Part shown: positions 8,495 to 17,990 of the stretch, piece by piece
How positions within the stretch are numbered: position 1 is the first letter of the stretch
How the letters are laid out: each line of letters opens with the position of its first letter
Assembly: GCA_002706085.1 (NCBI GenBank)
Contig: PAJO01000006.1
Span: forward strand, 19,160 to 83,159
DNA length: 64,000 bases
Origin: Alcanivoracaceae bacterium
GTDB lineage: Bacteria; Pseudomonadota; Gammaproteobacteria; Pseudomonadales; Alcanivoracaceae
Reading direction: 5' to 3'
Position numbers and translations under genes: made by a program
The notes under the pieces: generated by a model
Database searches by the model: none
Told to the model about the DNA's origin: nothing
What the model saw: the letters and a program-made list of their open reading frames with translations, nothing else

Positions 8495-10012
8495 TCACAT
8501 CACGGTAATGGGTTTGGTCACGGAGGGCATGGAGTAGCTTTCCATCACGGTGCCGTTTTCCACACTTTCCAGGTGCACATCGAATTTCCACAGGCGATGC
8601 AGGTGGCGTAACACTTCCGTGGCACTGTGTTCATCCAGGGGGCGGCCATCACTGCGCTGATGACGGAGGGTCAGTGCCCGGTCACCATGAAGGTTGGCGC
8701 TGACAATCTGGATGTTGGGTTCCTGAATGCTCAGATTGTATTGCTCTGCCAGTGCATCGCGGACTTTCTTGTAGCCGGTTTCGTTATGAATGGCAGAGAC
8801 TTCCACGTAGTCATTGCGGTCATCGTCCATGATCTGGAAGAACTTGAAGTGGCGAATCAGGCGCGGTGACAGGAACTGCTGGATAAAGCTTTCATCCTTG
8901 AAGCTTTCCATGGCAAATTTGACGGTTTGCAGCCAGTCGCTGCCGGCCATCTCCGGGAACCATTCCCGATCCTCATCGTCCGGATTTTCGCAGATGCGGC
9001 GAATATCCTGGAACATGTTGAAGCCCAACGCATAAGGGTTCATGCCGCTGTAAAAGGGGGCAGAGAAAGGCGGCTGGTAGACCACCTGGCTATGGTTCTG
9101 GAGGAATTCCAGCATGAAGCCGTCGGTCACCCTACCCGCGTCGTACAGGTCATTGAGGAGTGTGTAGTGCCACAGGCAGGCCCAGCCCTCGTTCATTACC
9201 TTGGTCTGACGTTGCGGGTAAAAGTACTGCGCCATCTTGCGCACAATACGAATGATTTCCCTCTGCCAGGGTTGTAGAAGCGGGGCGTTCTTTTCCAGAA
9301 AATACAGCAGGTTTTCCTGGGGCTCAGCCGGGAACTGGGCCGCGGCCTCACGGGTGCGGGCTGCCGGTTGCAGCTGGGGGAAGGTGCGCCACAGTTCTGA
9401 TACCTGTTTTTGCAGAATATCCTCACGCTCGCGTTGGCGCTTGCGTTCTTCAACGGCGGAAATCGGCGAGGGACGCTTGTAGCGGTCGACGCCATAGTTC
9501 ATCAGGGCATGGCAGGAGTCGAGGGTTTCTTCCACCGCAGTGACCCCGTGACGTTGCTCGCAATCGGCGATGTAGTTACGCGCGAACACCAGGTAGTCGA
9601 TGATGGATGACGCATCCGTCCAGGTTTTGAACAGATAGTTGCCCTTGAAGAACGAATTATGTCCGTAGCAGGCGTGGGCAATGACCAGAGCCTGCATGGT
9701 GATACTGTTTTCTTCCATCAGGTAGGCGATACAGGGATCGGAGTTGATGACGATCTCGTATGCCAGGCCCATCTGACCGCGACGATAGCGGCCCTCGACT
9801 TCAACGAACTGTTTCCCGTAAGACCAGTGGTTGTAGCCGACCGGCATGCCCACCGACGAGTAGGCATCCATCATTTGTTCTGAAGAAATGACTTCGATCT
9901 GATTCGGGTAGGTATCCAGCCCGTACTTGTTGTGGGCAATGTCGGCGATGGCTTTGTCGTAGTCTGCCAGCAGTTCGAAATTCCAGTCAGACCCTTCAGA
10001 CAGATACGTCAT
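8495..10012 (-). CDS. ycgB: SpoVR family protein (YcgB)
   Basis: A 505-residue member of the SpoVR/YcgB family, named for a Bacillus cortex gene but widespread in non-sporulating proteobacteria, where it travels with yeaG (prkA) and yeaH. The family opening [13 protein letters not shown] and the internal segment [20 protein letters not shown] are clear. There is no signal peptide or membrane segment. Its start codon overlaps the stop of the YeaH gene by 4 bases (ATGA). The biochemical role is unknown; in enterobacteria the set belongs to the stationary-phase and stress response. Confidence 0.92.
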   Translation of the reverse strand: MTYLSEGSDWNFELLADYDKAIADIAHNKYGLDTYPNQIEVISSEQMMDAYSSVGMPVGYNHWSYGKQFVEVEGRYRRGQMGLAYEIVINSDPCIAYLMEENSITMQALVIAHACYGHNSFFKGNYLFKTWTDASSIIDYLVFARNYIADCEQRHGVTAVEETLDSCHALMNYGVDRYKRPSPISAVEERKRQREREDILQKQVSELWRTFPQLQPAARTREAAAQFPAEPQENLLYFLEKNAPLLQPWQREIIRIVRKMAQYFYPQRQTKVMNEGWACLWHYTLLNDLYDAGRVTDGFMLEFLQNHSQVVYQPPFSAPFYSGMNPYALGFNMFQDIRRICENPDDEDREWFPEMAGSDWLQTVKFAMESFKDESFIQQFLSPRLIRHFKFFQIMDDDRNDYVEVSAIHNETGYKKVRDALAEQYNLSIQEPNIQIVSANLHGDRALTLRHQRSDGRPLDEHSATEVLRHLHRLWKFDVHLESVENGTVMESYSMPSVTKPITVM

Positions 10013-11292
10013 GCTTCTTCCATCCTTTTCTTGAAGAGTTGCCGAAACACCGGGTAAATCTCACCGGGCTCATCTATCTGTGCGATGGAAAAGGCGCCGG
10101 GATGCCGCGCCATAATGGTTTCGTAATGATCCCATAGCGCCTGATGGGCCCGCGGCATGACTTCCACATAGGAGAAATACTGCATTTTGGGGAGCAGTTC
10201 TTCTTCAATCATTTTGGCGCAGGCGGGAGAGTCGTCATTCCAGTTGTCACCGTCGGAGGCCTGGGCGGCATAGATGTTCCACTGATCGACCGGGTAGCGC
10301 TCGTTGATGATATCCCGCGTCAGTTTCAGGGCGCTGGAGACGATGGTGCCGCCGGTTTCCCGGGAATAGAAAAACTCCTCTTCGGTAACTTCCTTGGCAC
10401 TGGTGTGATGGCGGATGAACACCACCTCGATCTGGTCGTAGTTGCGTTCGAGAAACAGGTACAGCAGCAGAAAGAAACGCTTGGCCAGGTCCTTCATGTC
10501 CTGATTCATGGAGCCGGATACATCCATGATGCAGAACATCACCGCACGGCTGACCGGTACAGGCTCCTTGATGTGGTGGTTGAAACGCAGGTCGACGGTG
10601 TCCAGGTAGGGGATGCGTTCCACGCGTCGCTCCAGCCGGGCAATCAGTTCGTCCAGCTCCTGAAGTCGTGCCTGGCGCTGCGGAGACTGATCTTGCTGTA
10701 GCAGTGCTTCGCGCTCTTCCTTCATGTCACGGATGCGGCGTCGAGTGGCGGCGGTCAATGCCCGGCGGCGCATGGAGGCCTGGCGCATGGAACGGACGAT
10801 GTTGATCTTGGCGGGCATGCCCTGGCTGACAATGCCGCCGTGGCGGGTCTTGAAGACCTGGGCGCCTTCAAGGTGGCGTTTCACCAGGTTGGGCAGCTCC
10901 AGATCTTCAAACAGGAAATTGAGGAATTCCTGCTTGTCGATTTCAAAGGCAAATTCATCTTGACCTTCACCCTGATCACTGGCGTCACCTTCACCGCTTC
11001 CCCGGCCGCCTCCGCCCTCTGGGCGTTTGAAGCGATCGCCCTGATTGAACTCCTTGTTGCCCGGGTGAACGATGCTTCGCTGTCCGCCGGGGCCATGGTG
11101 AAAGATAGGCTCGGAAAGGTCTTTTTGTGGAATGCTGATGCGCTCACCTTGCTCCATGTCCTGGATGGAACGGCGGTTGACCGCATCGTTGACGGCCTCA
11201 CGAATATGCGAGCGATAGCGGCGCAGAAACCGTTGCCGGTTCACTGTGCTTTTTCGCTTGTCATTGAGGCGGCGGTCAATGATGTAGCTCAT
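10009..11292 (-). CDS. yeaH: DUF444 family protein YeaH (von Willebrand A-like)
   Basis: A 427-residue protein of the YeaH/YhbH family. It begins with the conserved [20 protein letters not shown] and contains a Gly/Gly-Glu-rich linker (about residues 85-108). A vWA-like segment follows with the MIDAS motif DVSGSM near residue 253, which binds a divalent metal. The order prkA-yeaH-spoVR is a conserved operon. E. coli YeaG/YeaH take part in the response to sustained nitrogen starvation. It is presumed to work with the PrkA ATPase much as other vWA proteins pair with AAA proteins. Confidence 0.92.
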   Translation of the reverse strand: MSYIIDRRLNDKRKSTVNRQRFLRRYRSHIREAVNDAVNRRSIQDMEQGERISIPQKDLSEPIFHHGPGGQRSIVHPGNKEFNQGDRFKRPEGGGGRGSGEGDASDQGEGQDEFAFEIDKQEFLNFLFEDLELPNLVKRHLEGAQVFKTRHGGIVSQGMPAKINIVRSMRQASMRRRALTAATRRRIRDMKEEREALLQQDQSPQRQARLQELDELIARLERRVERIPYLDTVDLRFNHHIKEPVPVSRAVMFCIMDVSGSMNQDMKDLAKRFFLLLYLFLERNYDQIEVVFIRHHTSAKEVTEEEFFYSRETGGTIVSSALKLTRDIINERYPVDQWNIYAAQASDGDNWNDDSPACAKMIEEELLPKMQYFSYVEVMPRAHQALWDHYETIMARHPGAFSIAQIDEPGEIYPVFRQLFKKRMEEA

Positions 11293-11348
11293 CCGTTTCT
11301 CCCGACTTCGCCGTCGGTTCGCGCCTCAAGCGGCGCGCTGCAGTGGCG

Positions 11349-13271
11349 TTACTGCGCCTTTCTCACACGCAGATACCATTCGGATAGCAGGCGAACCTGC
11401 TTCTCGGTATAACCGCGGGAGACCATTCGTTGCACAAAGTTGTTGTGCTTGCGCTGGTCGTCATCGCTGCCCTTGGCGTTGAATGAGATGACGGGCAACA
11501 GGTCTTCCGTGTTGGAGAACATCTTTTTCTCGATCACGTCTCTCAGTTTCTGGTAGCTCAACCAGCTTGGGTTCTTGCCGTGGTTGTTGGCGCGGGCTCG
11601 CAGTACAAAATTCACCACTTCGTTGCGGAAGTCCTTGGGGTTGGAAATGCCGGCGGGTTTTTCGATTTTTTCCAGGTCTTCGTTGAGCGCCTGACGATCG
11701 AAAATTTCGCCAGTATCCGGGTCACGGAATTCCTGATCCTGAATCCAGAAATCCGCATAGGTGACGTAACGGTCGAAGATGTTTTGCCCGTACTCGGAGT
11801 AAGACTCCAGGTAGGCGGTCTGAATTTCCTTGCCGATGAATTCCACATAGCGCGGCACCAGGTATTCCTTGATAAAGCGCCGATACTGCTCGGATTGTTC
11901 CTGAGGGTATTGCTCCTGTTCGATGCGTTGCTCCAGTACATGGATCAGATGTACCGGGTTGGCCGCCACCTCGGCGTGATCGTAGTTGAACACCTTGGAA
12001 AGAATCTTGAAGGCAAAGCGGGTTGAAAGTCCGTTCATGCCCTCGTCTACGCCGGCCATGTCGCGATATTCCTGCATGGATTTGGCATGCGGGTCCACAT
12101 CTTTCAGGTTCTCGCCGTCGTACACCCGCATCTTCGAATAGATACTGGAATTTTCCGGTTCTTTCAGGCGGGTGAGGATGGAGAACTGCGCCAGCATGTG
12201 CAGGGTGTCAGGGGCGCACTGGGCATCGCGCAGGCTGGAGTTTCTTAGCAGCTTGTCGTAGATCTGCACTTCTTCGGTGACGCGCAGGCAGTAGGGCACC
12301 TTGACGATATAGACGCGATCGATGAAAGCTTCATTGTTCTTGTTGTTACGGAAGGTGTGCCATTCCGCCTCGTTGGAGTGCGCAAGAACAATGCCGTCAT
12401 AGGGGATGGCGCCGAGGTGCTCGGTACCATTGTAGTTGCCTTCCTGGGTGGCTGTGAGCAAGGGGTGCAATACCTTGATTGGCGCCTTGAACATTTCCAC
12501 AAATTCCAGGATGCCCTGGTTGGCCCGGCACAGGCCACCGGAGTAGGCATAGGCATCCGGGTCGTCCTGAGCGAAGTCTTCCAGTTTGCGGATGTCCACT
12601 TTGCCGACCAGTGCCGAGATGTCCTGGTTGTTCTCATCGCCAGGTTCGGTCTTGGCTACGGCCACCTGATCCAGAATGGAGGGGTAGCGTTTTACTACCC
12701 GAAACTGGCTGAGGTCGCCGCCAAATTCATTCAGGCGTTTTACTGCCCAGGGTGACATGATGGTGCGAATGTAACGGCGCGGGATGCCGTATTCTTCTTC
12801 CAGAATCGGCCCGTCCTCTTCCGGGTCGAACAGCGACAAGGGGGAATCGTTTACCGGCGACCCCTTGATGGCGTAGAAGGGCACGCGCTGCATCAATGCC
12901 TTGAGCTTTTCGGCCAGTGAAGACTTGCCCCCGCCGACCGGGCCGAGCAGGTAAAGAATCTGTTTCTTTTCTTCCAGTCCCTGGGCGGCGTGGCGGAAAT
13001 AGCTGACGATGTTTTCAATGACTTCTTCGAGGCCGTAGAACTCATCGAAGGCAGGGTAGCGGCGGATCACCTTGTTGGAAAAGATGCGTGACAGTCGGGG
13101 GTCCTGGGAGGTGTCGACCATTTCCGGTTCGCCAATGGCCATCAGCATACGCTCCGGGGCGGTGGCGTAGGCGCTGGGTTCGCGTTTGCACAGGTCCAGG
13201 TACTCCTCCAGCGACATTTCTTCTTGCTGGGTCGCTTCGAAACGGTCCTGGTAGTGGCGGATAATGCTCAT
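11349..13271 (-). CDS. prkA: PrkA family serine protein kinase / AAA protein (YeaG)
   Basis: A 640-residue PrkA protein: N-terminal AAA+ core with Walker A GPVGGGKSSLAEKL (about 110-123) and the C-terminal PrkA kinase-like domain. The family is reported to have serine kinase activity (Bacillus PrkA, E. coli YeaG), and some work suggests an AAA protease-like activity, so the mechanism is not settled. It is first in the prkA-yeaH-spoVR operon. The 275 bases upstream (13272-13546) are AT-rich in part and likely hold the promoter, but no clear sigma-54 or sigma-70 box was recognised. Confidence 0.93.
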   Translation of the reverse strand: MSIIRHYQDRFEATQQEEMSLEEYLDLCKREPSAYATAPERMLMAIGEPEMVDTSQDPRLSRIFSNKVIRRYPAFDEFYGLEEVIENIVSYFRHAAQGLEEKKQILYLLGPVGGGKSSLAEKLKALMQRVPFYAIKGSPVNDSPLSLFDPEEDGPILEEEYGIPRRYIRTIMSPWAVKRLNEFGGDLSQFRVVKRYPSILDQVAVAKTEPGDENNQDISALVGKVDIRKLEDFAQDDPDAYAYSGGLCRANQGILEFVEMFKAPIKVLHPLLTATQEGNYNGTEHLGAIPYDGIVLAHSNEAEWHTFRNNKNNEAFIDRVYIVKVPYCLRVTEEVQIYDKLLRNSSLRDAQCAPDTLHMLAQFSILTRLKEPENSSIYSKMRVYDGENLKDVDPHAKSMQEYRDMAGVDEGMNGLSTRFAFKILSKVFNYDHAEVAANPVHLIHVLEQRIEQEQYPQEQSEQYRRFIKEYLVPRYVEFIGKEIQTAYLESYSEYGQNIFDRYVTYADFWIQDQEFRDPDTGEIFDRQALNEDLEKIEKPAGISNPKDFRNEVVNFVLRARANNHGKNPSWLSYQKLRDVIEKKMFSNTEDLLPVISFNAKGSDDDQRKHNNFVQRMVSRGYTEKQVRLLSEWYLRVRKAQ

Positions 13272-13546
13272 GCCGGCTTCCTCCTGCGGAACCTAAATTG
13301 TCACAACGAAACTACATTCAGGGTGATTCCTTGTTAGTGAAAATTACGTGTAAATAAATGGGAAAACGATGTCGCTGAGTATCGCTGCCAGCGTCATCAG
13401 ACAGCTTTAGGATGTAACCAAACTGCGCAGCAAGTCAAAGGGAAGCGAAAAGATTTTTGCCAAAAAAAGGATGAAGTGTAGGGATGTCGGGCTGGGCGTC
13501 ACGTGGCCTGCAGGCTGCGCGGCTTATTGAAAAGATTTTTTGAAAA

Positions 13547-14353
13547 TCAGCAGTGGCACTGAATTCGTGTGAGATCGTCCAGCCGCAATGCGGTCAGGCT
13601 GCCGCCCCAGACACAGCCGGTATCCAGCGCGTCTACCTTGGCGACCCCGGTATGACCCTCGAGAGCGGCCCAGTGGCCAAACAGCAGGCGGGTGCCGGTA
13701 GCTTTGCGCTGTGGGTGCAGGAACCAGGGCAAAAAGCCACTGGGAGGGGCGTCCGCTTCGCCCTTGGTGGTCAGATCCAGTTCTCCGGCGGTGTTCACGA
13801 AACGCATTCGGGTAAAGTGGTTGGTGATCACCCGCCAGCGGTCGGGGCCGGCAAGGCTGTCGTCCCAGCCTGCGGGCTGGTTTCCGTACATATGGGCGAA
13901 GAACTCACCGCAGCGATCGTCTTTCAGTACCGCCTCCACTTCTGCGGCGCGGCTGCGGGCTTCAGCCAGGGTCCACAGCGGTGGAATGCCGGCATGGGTG
14001 AGGGTGGCGTTGTGCTCGGGGAGATCGATCAGCAGCGGGTGCTGTTGCAGCCAGCCCAGTAATTCGACGCGATCCGGGGCATTGAGGATCTCGGCAAGGG
14101 TGTCCTTGCGCTTGCTCTCGGTTGCGCCGTGGGCTACCGCCAGCAGATGCAGGTCGTGGTTGCCCAGCACGCTGTGCACATTGTCACGCAGCTGATATAC
14201 CCGCCGCAGGGTGCCTAGCGAATCCGGGCCGCGGTTGATCAGATCCCCGGCCAGAAACAGCCGGTCACGGTCCGGGTTGAAAGCGATTTTTTTCAGAAGA
14301 CAATCAAAGGCTTCCAAACACCCCTGCAGATCCCCAATAGCGTAATCGCTCAC
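13547..14353 (-). CDS. apaH: Symmetrical bis(5'-nucleosyl)-tetraphosphatase ApaH
   Basis: ApaH hydrolyses diadenosine tetraphosphate (Ap4A) to two ADP and removes Np4 caps from RNA. The 268-residue metallophosphatase has the expected GDLQGC (7-12), GDLINRGPDS (36-45) and GNHDLHLL (64-71) metal-binding motifs and the downstream His in LTHAGIPP. The start codon is GTG, fixed by the conserved MSDYAIGDLQG opening. It ends the lptD-surA-pdxA-rsmA-apaG-apaH run, separated from apaG by a short heptamer array. Confidence 0.95.
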   Translation of the reverse strand: MSDYAIGDLQGCLEAFDCLLKKIAFNPDRDRLFLAGDLINRGPDSLGTLRRVYQLRDNVHSVLGNHDLHLLAVAHGATESKRKDTLAEILNAPDRVELLGWLQQHPLLIDLPEHNATLTHAGIPPLWTLAEARSRAAEVEAVLKDDRCGEFFAHMYGNQPAGWDDSLAGPDRWRVITNHFTRMRFVNTAGELDLTTKGEADAPPSGFLPWFLHPQRKATGTRLLFGHWAALEGHTGVAKVDALDTGCVWGGSLTALRLDDLTRIQCHC

Positions 14354-14376
14354 CCGACCTCCCCGACTGCAGGCCT

Positions 14377-14404
14377 GTTGCGTGTTGCGTGTAGCGTGCT
14401 GGCG
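14377..14404. repeat. Heptamer array, GTTGCGT type
   Basis: Four 7-base units (GTTGCGT, GTTGCGT, GTAGCGT, GCTGGCG) fill the gap between apaG and apaH and end three bases from the apaG stop. A similar GTTGCGT/GTAGCCT run is at 27741-27761. Confidence 0.75.
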
Positions 14405-14407
14405 TTA

Positions 14408-14809
14408 TCAATGCAGTGCATGCGGTACAGCAAGGGTGAAGGCCGGGATGTCGGCATCAAAATGAATGCCATCTTCGCCAATCATCTGGTAACTGCCACG
14501 CATACTGCCGACTTCGGTTTCCAGTACTGCGCCGCTGGTGTAGCGGAAGCTCTGGCCGGGTGCCAGGTGCGGTTGTTCGCCGATCACCCCTTCGCCGTGG
14601 ACTTCCTGAACACGCTCTTCTCCATCGGTAATCACCCAATGACGGGTCAGCAGTCGGGCACTGACGGTGCCTTCATTGAGGATGGTGATGTGGTAGGCAA
14701 ACACCCAGCGCTGGCTGGCCGCGTCGCTCTGGTCGGCAAGGTATTCGGTTTCCACGGTAACCCTGATCTGGTGGCGTGGGTCACTGGGGGGCCGGTGGCT
14801 GGCGGTCAT
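14408..14809 (-). CDS. apaG: ApaG domain protein (Co2+/Mg2+ efflux-associated)
   Basis: A 133-residue ApaG protein with a fibronectin-III-like beta fold; the family name is historical and the role is unclear, with links to divalent cation resistance and nucleotide binding. Conserved segments include YHITILNEG near 47, RHWVITDG near 63 and the glycine signature GVIGEQPHLAPG near 81. The start was set at the ATG giving MTASHRPPS because the family begins just before the IRVTVETEYL strand. It lies between rsmA and apaH, as in most gammaproteobacteria. Confidence 0.93.
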   Translation of the reverse strand: MTASHRPPSDPRHQIRVTVETEYLADQSDAASQRWVFAYHITILNEGTVSARLLTRHWVITDGEERVQEVHGEGVIGEQPHLAPGQSFRYTSGAVLETEVGSMRGSYQMIGEDGIHFDADIPAFTLAVPHALH

Positions 14810-14852
14810 GGGTGCTCTGTCTCCCGATGCTGGCGGTGATGGTGCGAAGAAA

Positions 14853-15638
14853 TCAGCTCTGTGGCTGGCTGAGATTGGCCAGTGCCACATAGTCGGCCAC
14901 GGACAGATGATCCGGGCGCAGGCCAGCATCAATGCCTGCGGCCTCGAACTGCTCCAGGCTAACCAGGGATTTTAAACTATTGCGGATCGCCTTGCGTCGT
15001 TGTGTGAAGGCCTGAGCCACCAGGCGGCGCAAATGGTCTTCATCGTCGGCAGGGTGCGGCAGTGTCGGGTAGGGCAGCAGCCGTACCACGGCGGAATCCA
15101 CCTTGGGGGGTGGGCTGAAGGCGCCCGGTGGGACAAAGAACAGGTAATCGGCCTGGCAGTAGTACTGCACCATGATCGACAGGCGCCCCCAGTCCCGGGT
15201 GCCCGGGCTGGCTGTGAGCCGGTCCACCACCTCCTTCTGCAGCATGAAGGTCATGTCGCTGATGGCATCGGACTGGCTGAGCAGGTGGAAGATCAAGGGG
15301 GTGGAGATGTTGTAGGGCAGATTGCCCACGACTCGCAGGGGCTTGTCCGCCGGCTTGAGGGTACGGAAATCGAACTTCAGGGCATCGCTCTCATGAATGC
15401 TCAGGCGGTCAGGGGTGTTTTCCTGGCGCAGCAGAGTAATCAGGTCGCGGTCCAGTTCCACCACGTGCAGGTGTGGCAAATCTTCCAGCAAGGGGTAAGT
15501 GAGGGCGCCACGCCCGGGGCCGATTTCCACCACGGTATCGTCCTGCTTCAGGTCCAGGGTGCGGACCATGCGGTCGACCAGATTGCGGTCGTGCAGGAAG
15601 TGCTGGCCGAAACGCTTGCGGGTGCGGTGTTCTGTCAT
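14853..15638 (-). CDS. rsmA: 16S rRNA (adenine1518-N6/adenine1519-N6)-dimethyltransferase
   Basis: RsmA (KsgA) dimethylates two adjacent adenines in the 3' hairpin of 16S rRNA late in 30S assembly; its loss gives kasugamycin resistance. The 261-residue protein opens with RKRFGQHFLHD. It has the SAM-binding motif VVEIGPGRGALT near 37-48 and the catalytic NLPYNIST near 104-111. One base separates it from pdxA, so the two are cotranscribed. Confidence 0.96.
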   Translation of the reverse strand: MTEHRTRKRFGQHFLHDRNLVDRMVRTLDLKQDDTVVEIGPGRGALTYPLLEDLPHLHVVELDRDLITLLRQENTPDRLSIHESDALKFDFRTLKPADKPLRVVGNLPYNISTPLIFHLLSQSDAISDMTFMLQKEVVDRLTASPGTRDWGRLSIMVQYYCQADYLFFVPPGAFSPPPKVDSAVVRLLPYPTLPHPADDEDHLRRLVAQAFTQRRKAIRNSLKSLVSLEQFEAAGIDAGLRPDHLSVADYVALANLSQPQS

Positions 15639-15639
15639 G

Positions 15640-16668
15640 TCATGGGTCCTGTGGGGTCGCCAGATTCAGCGCCAGGCGGGTAGCAGCGACCAGGCTGCCA
15701 ACCTTGGCCTGGCCGGTACCTGCCAGCTCGAAGGCGGTGCCGTGGTCCACGGAGGTGCGGATAAACGGCAGCCCCAGGGTGATGTTGATAGCTTCGCCAA
15801 AACCGGCGTACTTGAGTACGGGCAGGCCCTGATCATGGTACATGGCGAGTACGGCATCGTGCTGGTTCAGCAATGCAGGCTGAAAGGCGGTATCAGCGGG
15901 CACCGGGCCAGTGAGGGTAAAGCCCTGCTGGCGCAAGTGCTCAAGTGTAGGGATGATCACGTCCAGTTCTTCGCGCCCCAGATGGCCGCCTTCCCCGGCA
16001 TGGGGGTTGAGGCCCAGCACCAGAATGCGTGGCTGCGCAATGCGGTACTTGTTGACCAGATCATCGCGCAAAATGGTGAGAGTGCGGGTCAGGCTATCGG
16101 GGGTGATAGCGGCGGGGACTTCACTGAGCGGAAGATGGGTGCTGGCCAGCGCCACACGCAGGTCGCGGGCTGTCAGCATCATCACCACCCTGTCTACGGC
16201 GGCTTGCGCAGCCAGAAACTCGGTATGCCCGGTAAAGGCAGGGTCGGCACCCTCGCAGATCACGTTCTTGGCGACCGGAGCTGTCACCATGGCCGAAAAG
16301 GTGCCGTCCAGGCAGCCACGGGCGGCGCGGGTGAGCATATCCAGGGTGCCCTGGCCGGTGGCCGGGTTGGGTTGGCCTGCGGTCACCGGGGCGCCGGCGG
16401 GAGTGTGCCACACGCAGACAAAATCCGGGGTCAGCGGGTCACGAATGGCGGGGTCGCCGGGCTGCCAGTCACCCAGGGAGGGTGTCTTGCCAAGCAGGGC
16501 GGCCCGTTGGCTCAATACGGCTTTGTCACCAATCAGCACCAAGGGCTGCTCTGGAAACAGGGCGGGCAAGGCCAGAGCCAGATCCGGACCGATACCGGCC
16601 GGGTCGCCGCAGGTAATGGCAATGGGACGTTCTGGTGTCAGACGTCCGGCGTCCGACGGCTGGCTCAC
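15640..16668 (-). CDS. pdxA: 4-hydroxythreonine-4-phosphate dehydrogenase PdxA
   Basis: PdxA oxidises 4-phosphohydroxy-L-threonine in the DXP-dependent pyridoxal phosphate pathway. The 342-residue enzyme has the ITCGDPAGIGPDL opening and the metal-binding GHTEFLA (near 150) and LNPHAGEGG (near 216) motifs. The only available start is a GTG that overlaps the surA stop as GTGA. This leaves about 13 extra residues before the usual PIAIT, and these are encoded by a 7-base repeat (16637-16657: GTCAGAC, GTCCGGC, GTCCGAC on the plus strand). Confidence 0.95.
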   Translation of the reverse strand: MSQPSDAGRLTPERPIAITCGDPAGIGPDLALALPALFPEQPLVLIGDKAVLSQRAALLGKTPSLGDWQPGDPAIRDPLTPDFVCVWHTPAGAPVTAGQPNPATGQGTLDMLTRAARGCLDGTFSAMVTAPVAKNVICEGADPAFTGHTEFLAAQAAVDRVVMMLTARDLRVALASTHLPLSEVPAAITPDSLTRTLTILRDDLVNKYRIAQPRILVLGLNPHAGEGGHLGREELDVIIPTLEHLRQQGFTLTGPVPADTAFQPALLNQHDAVLAMYHDQGLPVLKYAGFGEAINITLGLPFIRTSVDHGTAFELAGTGQAKVGSLVAATRLALNLATPQDP

Positions 16669-17990
16669 AGGCGAATATCCACGTAGGACTCGCCGCGTTT
16701 TTCCTGAATCCAGGTTTCCAGTTCTTCTTCGAAACGGCGCTTCTGAAGCGCCTGGGTTGCCTGCATACGGCGGAATTCGTCGCTCATGTCCGTATCGCGA
16801 ATGTCGTCGACGCGCAGGAAATGCCAGCCGTACTGGGTCTCAAAAACGGGCGACAGCTCACCCGTCGGGGTATTGAGCATCATGTCTTCGAATTCCGGCA
16901 CCATTTCACCCCTGTTGACCCAACCCAGTTCGCCGCCATTACGGGCGCTGCCCGGGTCATCGGAATGCTCGGCTGCCACCGGGGCAAATTCACTTTGCCC
17001 GCTGGCGATCTGGTCGTGCAGGCGCTGGGCTTGCGCGTGGGCCTGTTCACTGTTGGTCAGGGCGTCGGTCTTGATCAGCACATGGCGCACCTGATACTGG
17101 GTCACTACCTTCTCGGCGCCGCCACGGCGGTCGATCATCTTGAGAATGTGGAAGCCGGCGCCAGAGCGAATGGGAGCAGAGATCTCGCCCTTTTGCAGTG
17201 AAATGGCTGCCTCGGAGAACAAGCTGGGCCACTGGGCCGCCGGCCGCCAGCCCAGATCTCCGCCTTCCAGGGCCTTGGGGCCATCGGAGACGGACACCGC
17301 CACTTGCTGGAAATCTTCACCGCCGGCAAGGCGGTTTTCAACGTCCTGGGCCTTGGCCTGGGCGGCCTGGACGTCTTCCGGTGATGCGGCACCGGGCACC
17401 CGGATCAGGATATGGCCGAGGTGAAAGTCTTCCTCGAACATCTGCTTGCCCATTTCTGAGCCCAGAAAGCGGTCTACTTCGCGGTCCGTGACCCGAATAC
17501 GGGAGGCCACGCTGCGCTGCTGCAGACGAGAGATAATCATGTCCTCACGGATCTGTTCGCGGAACTGGTTCCAGTCGTAGCCGTCTTGACGCATGGCAGC
17601 GGCGAAGTCTTCCAGGGTCATGCCATTTTGGCGGGCGATGCCGGACATGGCCTGGTTGAGGCTGGCATCGTCTACCTTGATGCCGGCCCGTTCGGCAAGC
17701 TGCAGCTGCACCCGTTCGATGATCATGCGGTCCAGCACCTGTTCGCGCATGATGGCCGGGGGCGGTAGCTCCTGACCTTTGTCCTGGAACTGCAGGGCGA
17801 TCACGTTGATGCGTTCATCCAGCTCGCTGGCCATGATGGCGCCGTCGTTTACCACTGCCACAATGCGGTCCAGCATCTGGACTTTAGCCTGGGCCAGCAT
17901 TGGCAGGGACAGTGCCACCACCAGCATCAGCCAGTGCAGGGCGCGGGTAGGGTGCGTGCTGCGTGCTGCGTGCAGCGATTCGTTATTCAT
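16665..17990 (-). CDS. surA: Periplasmic chaperone / peptidyl-prolyl isomerase SurA
   Basis: SurA escorts unfolded outer-membrane proteins, including LptD, to the BAM complex. The 441-residue protein has a signal peptide (hydrophobic core WLMLVVALSLPMLAQA, about 20-35), a SurA N-terminal domain starting DRIVAVVNDGAIM, and two parvulin PPIC domains (about 185-285 and 300-395). The first 18 residues are encoded by a heptamer array (17951-17978), giving an unusually long n-region. A start at Met22 would still leave a hydrophobic signal. It overlaps lptD by 8 bases and pdxA by 4. Confidence 0.95.
   Translation of the reverse strand: MNNESLHAARSTHPTRALHWLMLVVALSLPMLAQAKVQMLDRIVAVVNDGAIMASELDERINVIALQFQDKGQELPPPAIMREQVLDRMIIERVQLQLAERAGIKVDDASLNQAMSGIARQNGMTLEDFAAAMRQDGYDWNQFREQIREDMIISRLQQRSVASRIRVTDREVDRFLGSEMGKQMFEEDFHLGHILIRVPGAASPEDVQAAQAKAQDVENRLAGGEDFQQVAVSVSDGPKALEGGDLGWRPAAQWPSLFSEAAISLQKGEISAPIRSGAGFHILKMIDRRGGAEKVVTQYQVRHVLIKTDALTNSEQAHAQAQRLHDQIASGQSEFAPVAAEHSDDPGSARNGGELGWVNRGEMVPEFEDMMLNTPTGELSPVFETQYGWHFLRVDDIRDTDMSDEFRRMQATQALQKRRFEEELETWIQEKRGESYVDIRL

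Noticed and set aside
13272-13546. Sigma-54 promoter for prkA
   Set aside because: No GG-N10-GC element of the expected spacing was recognised on the minus strand.
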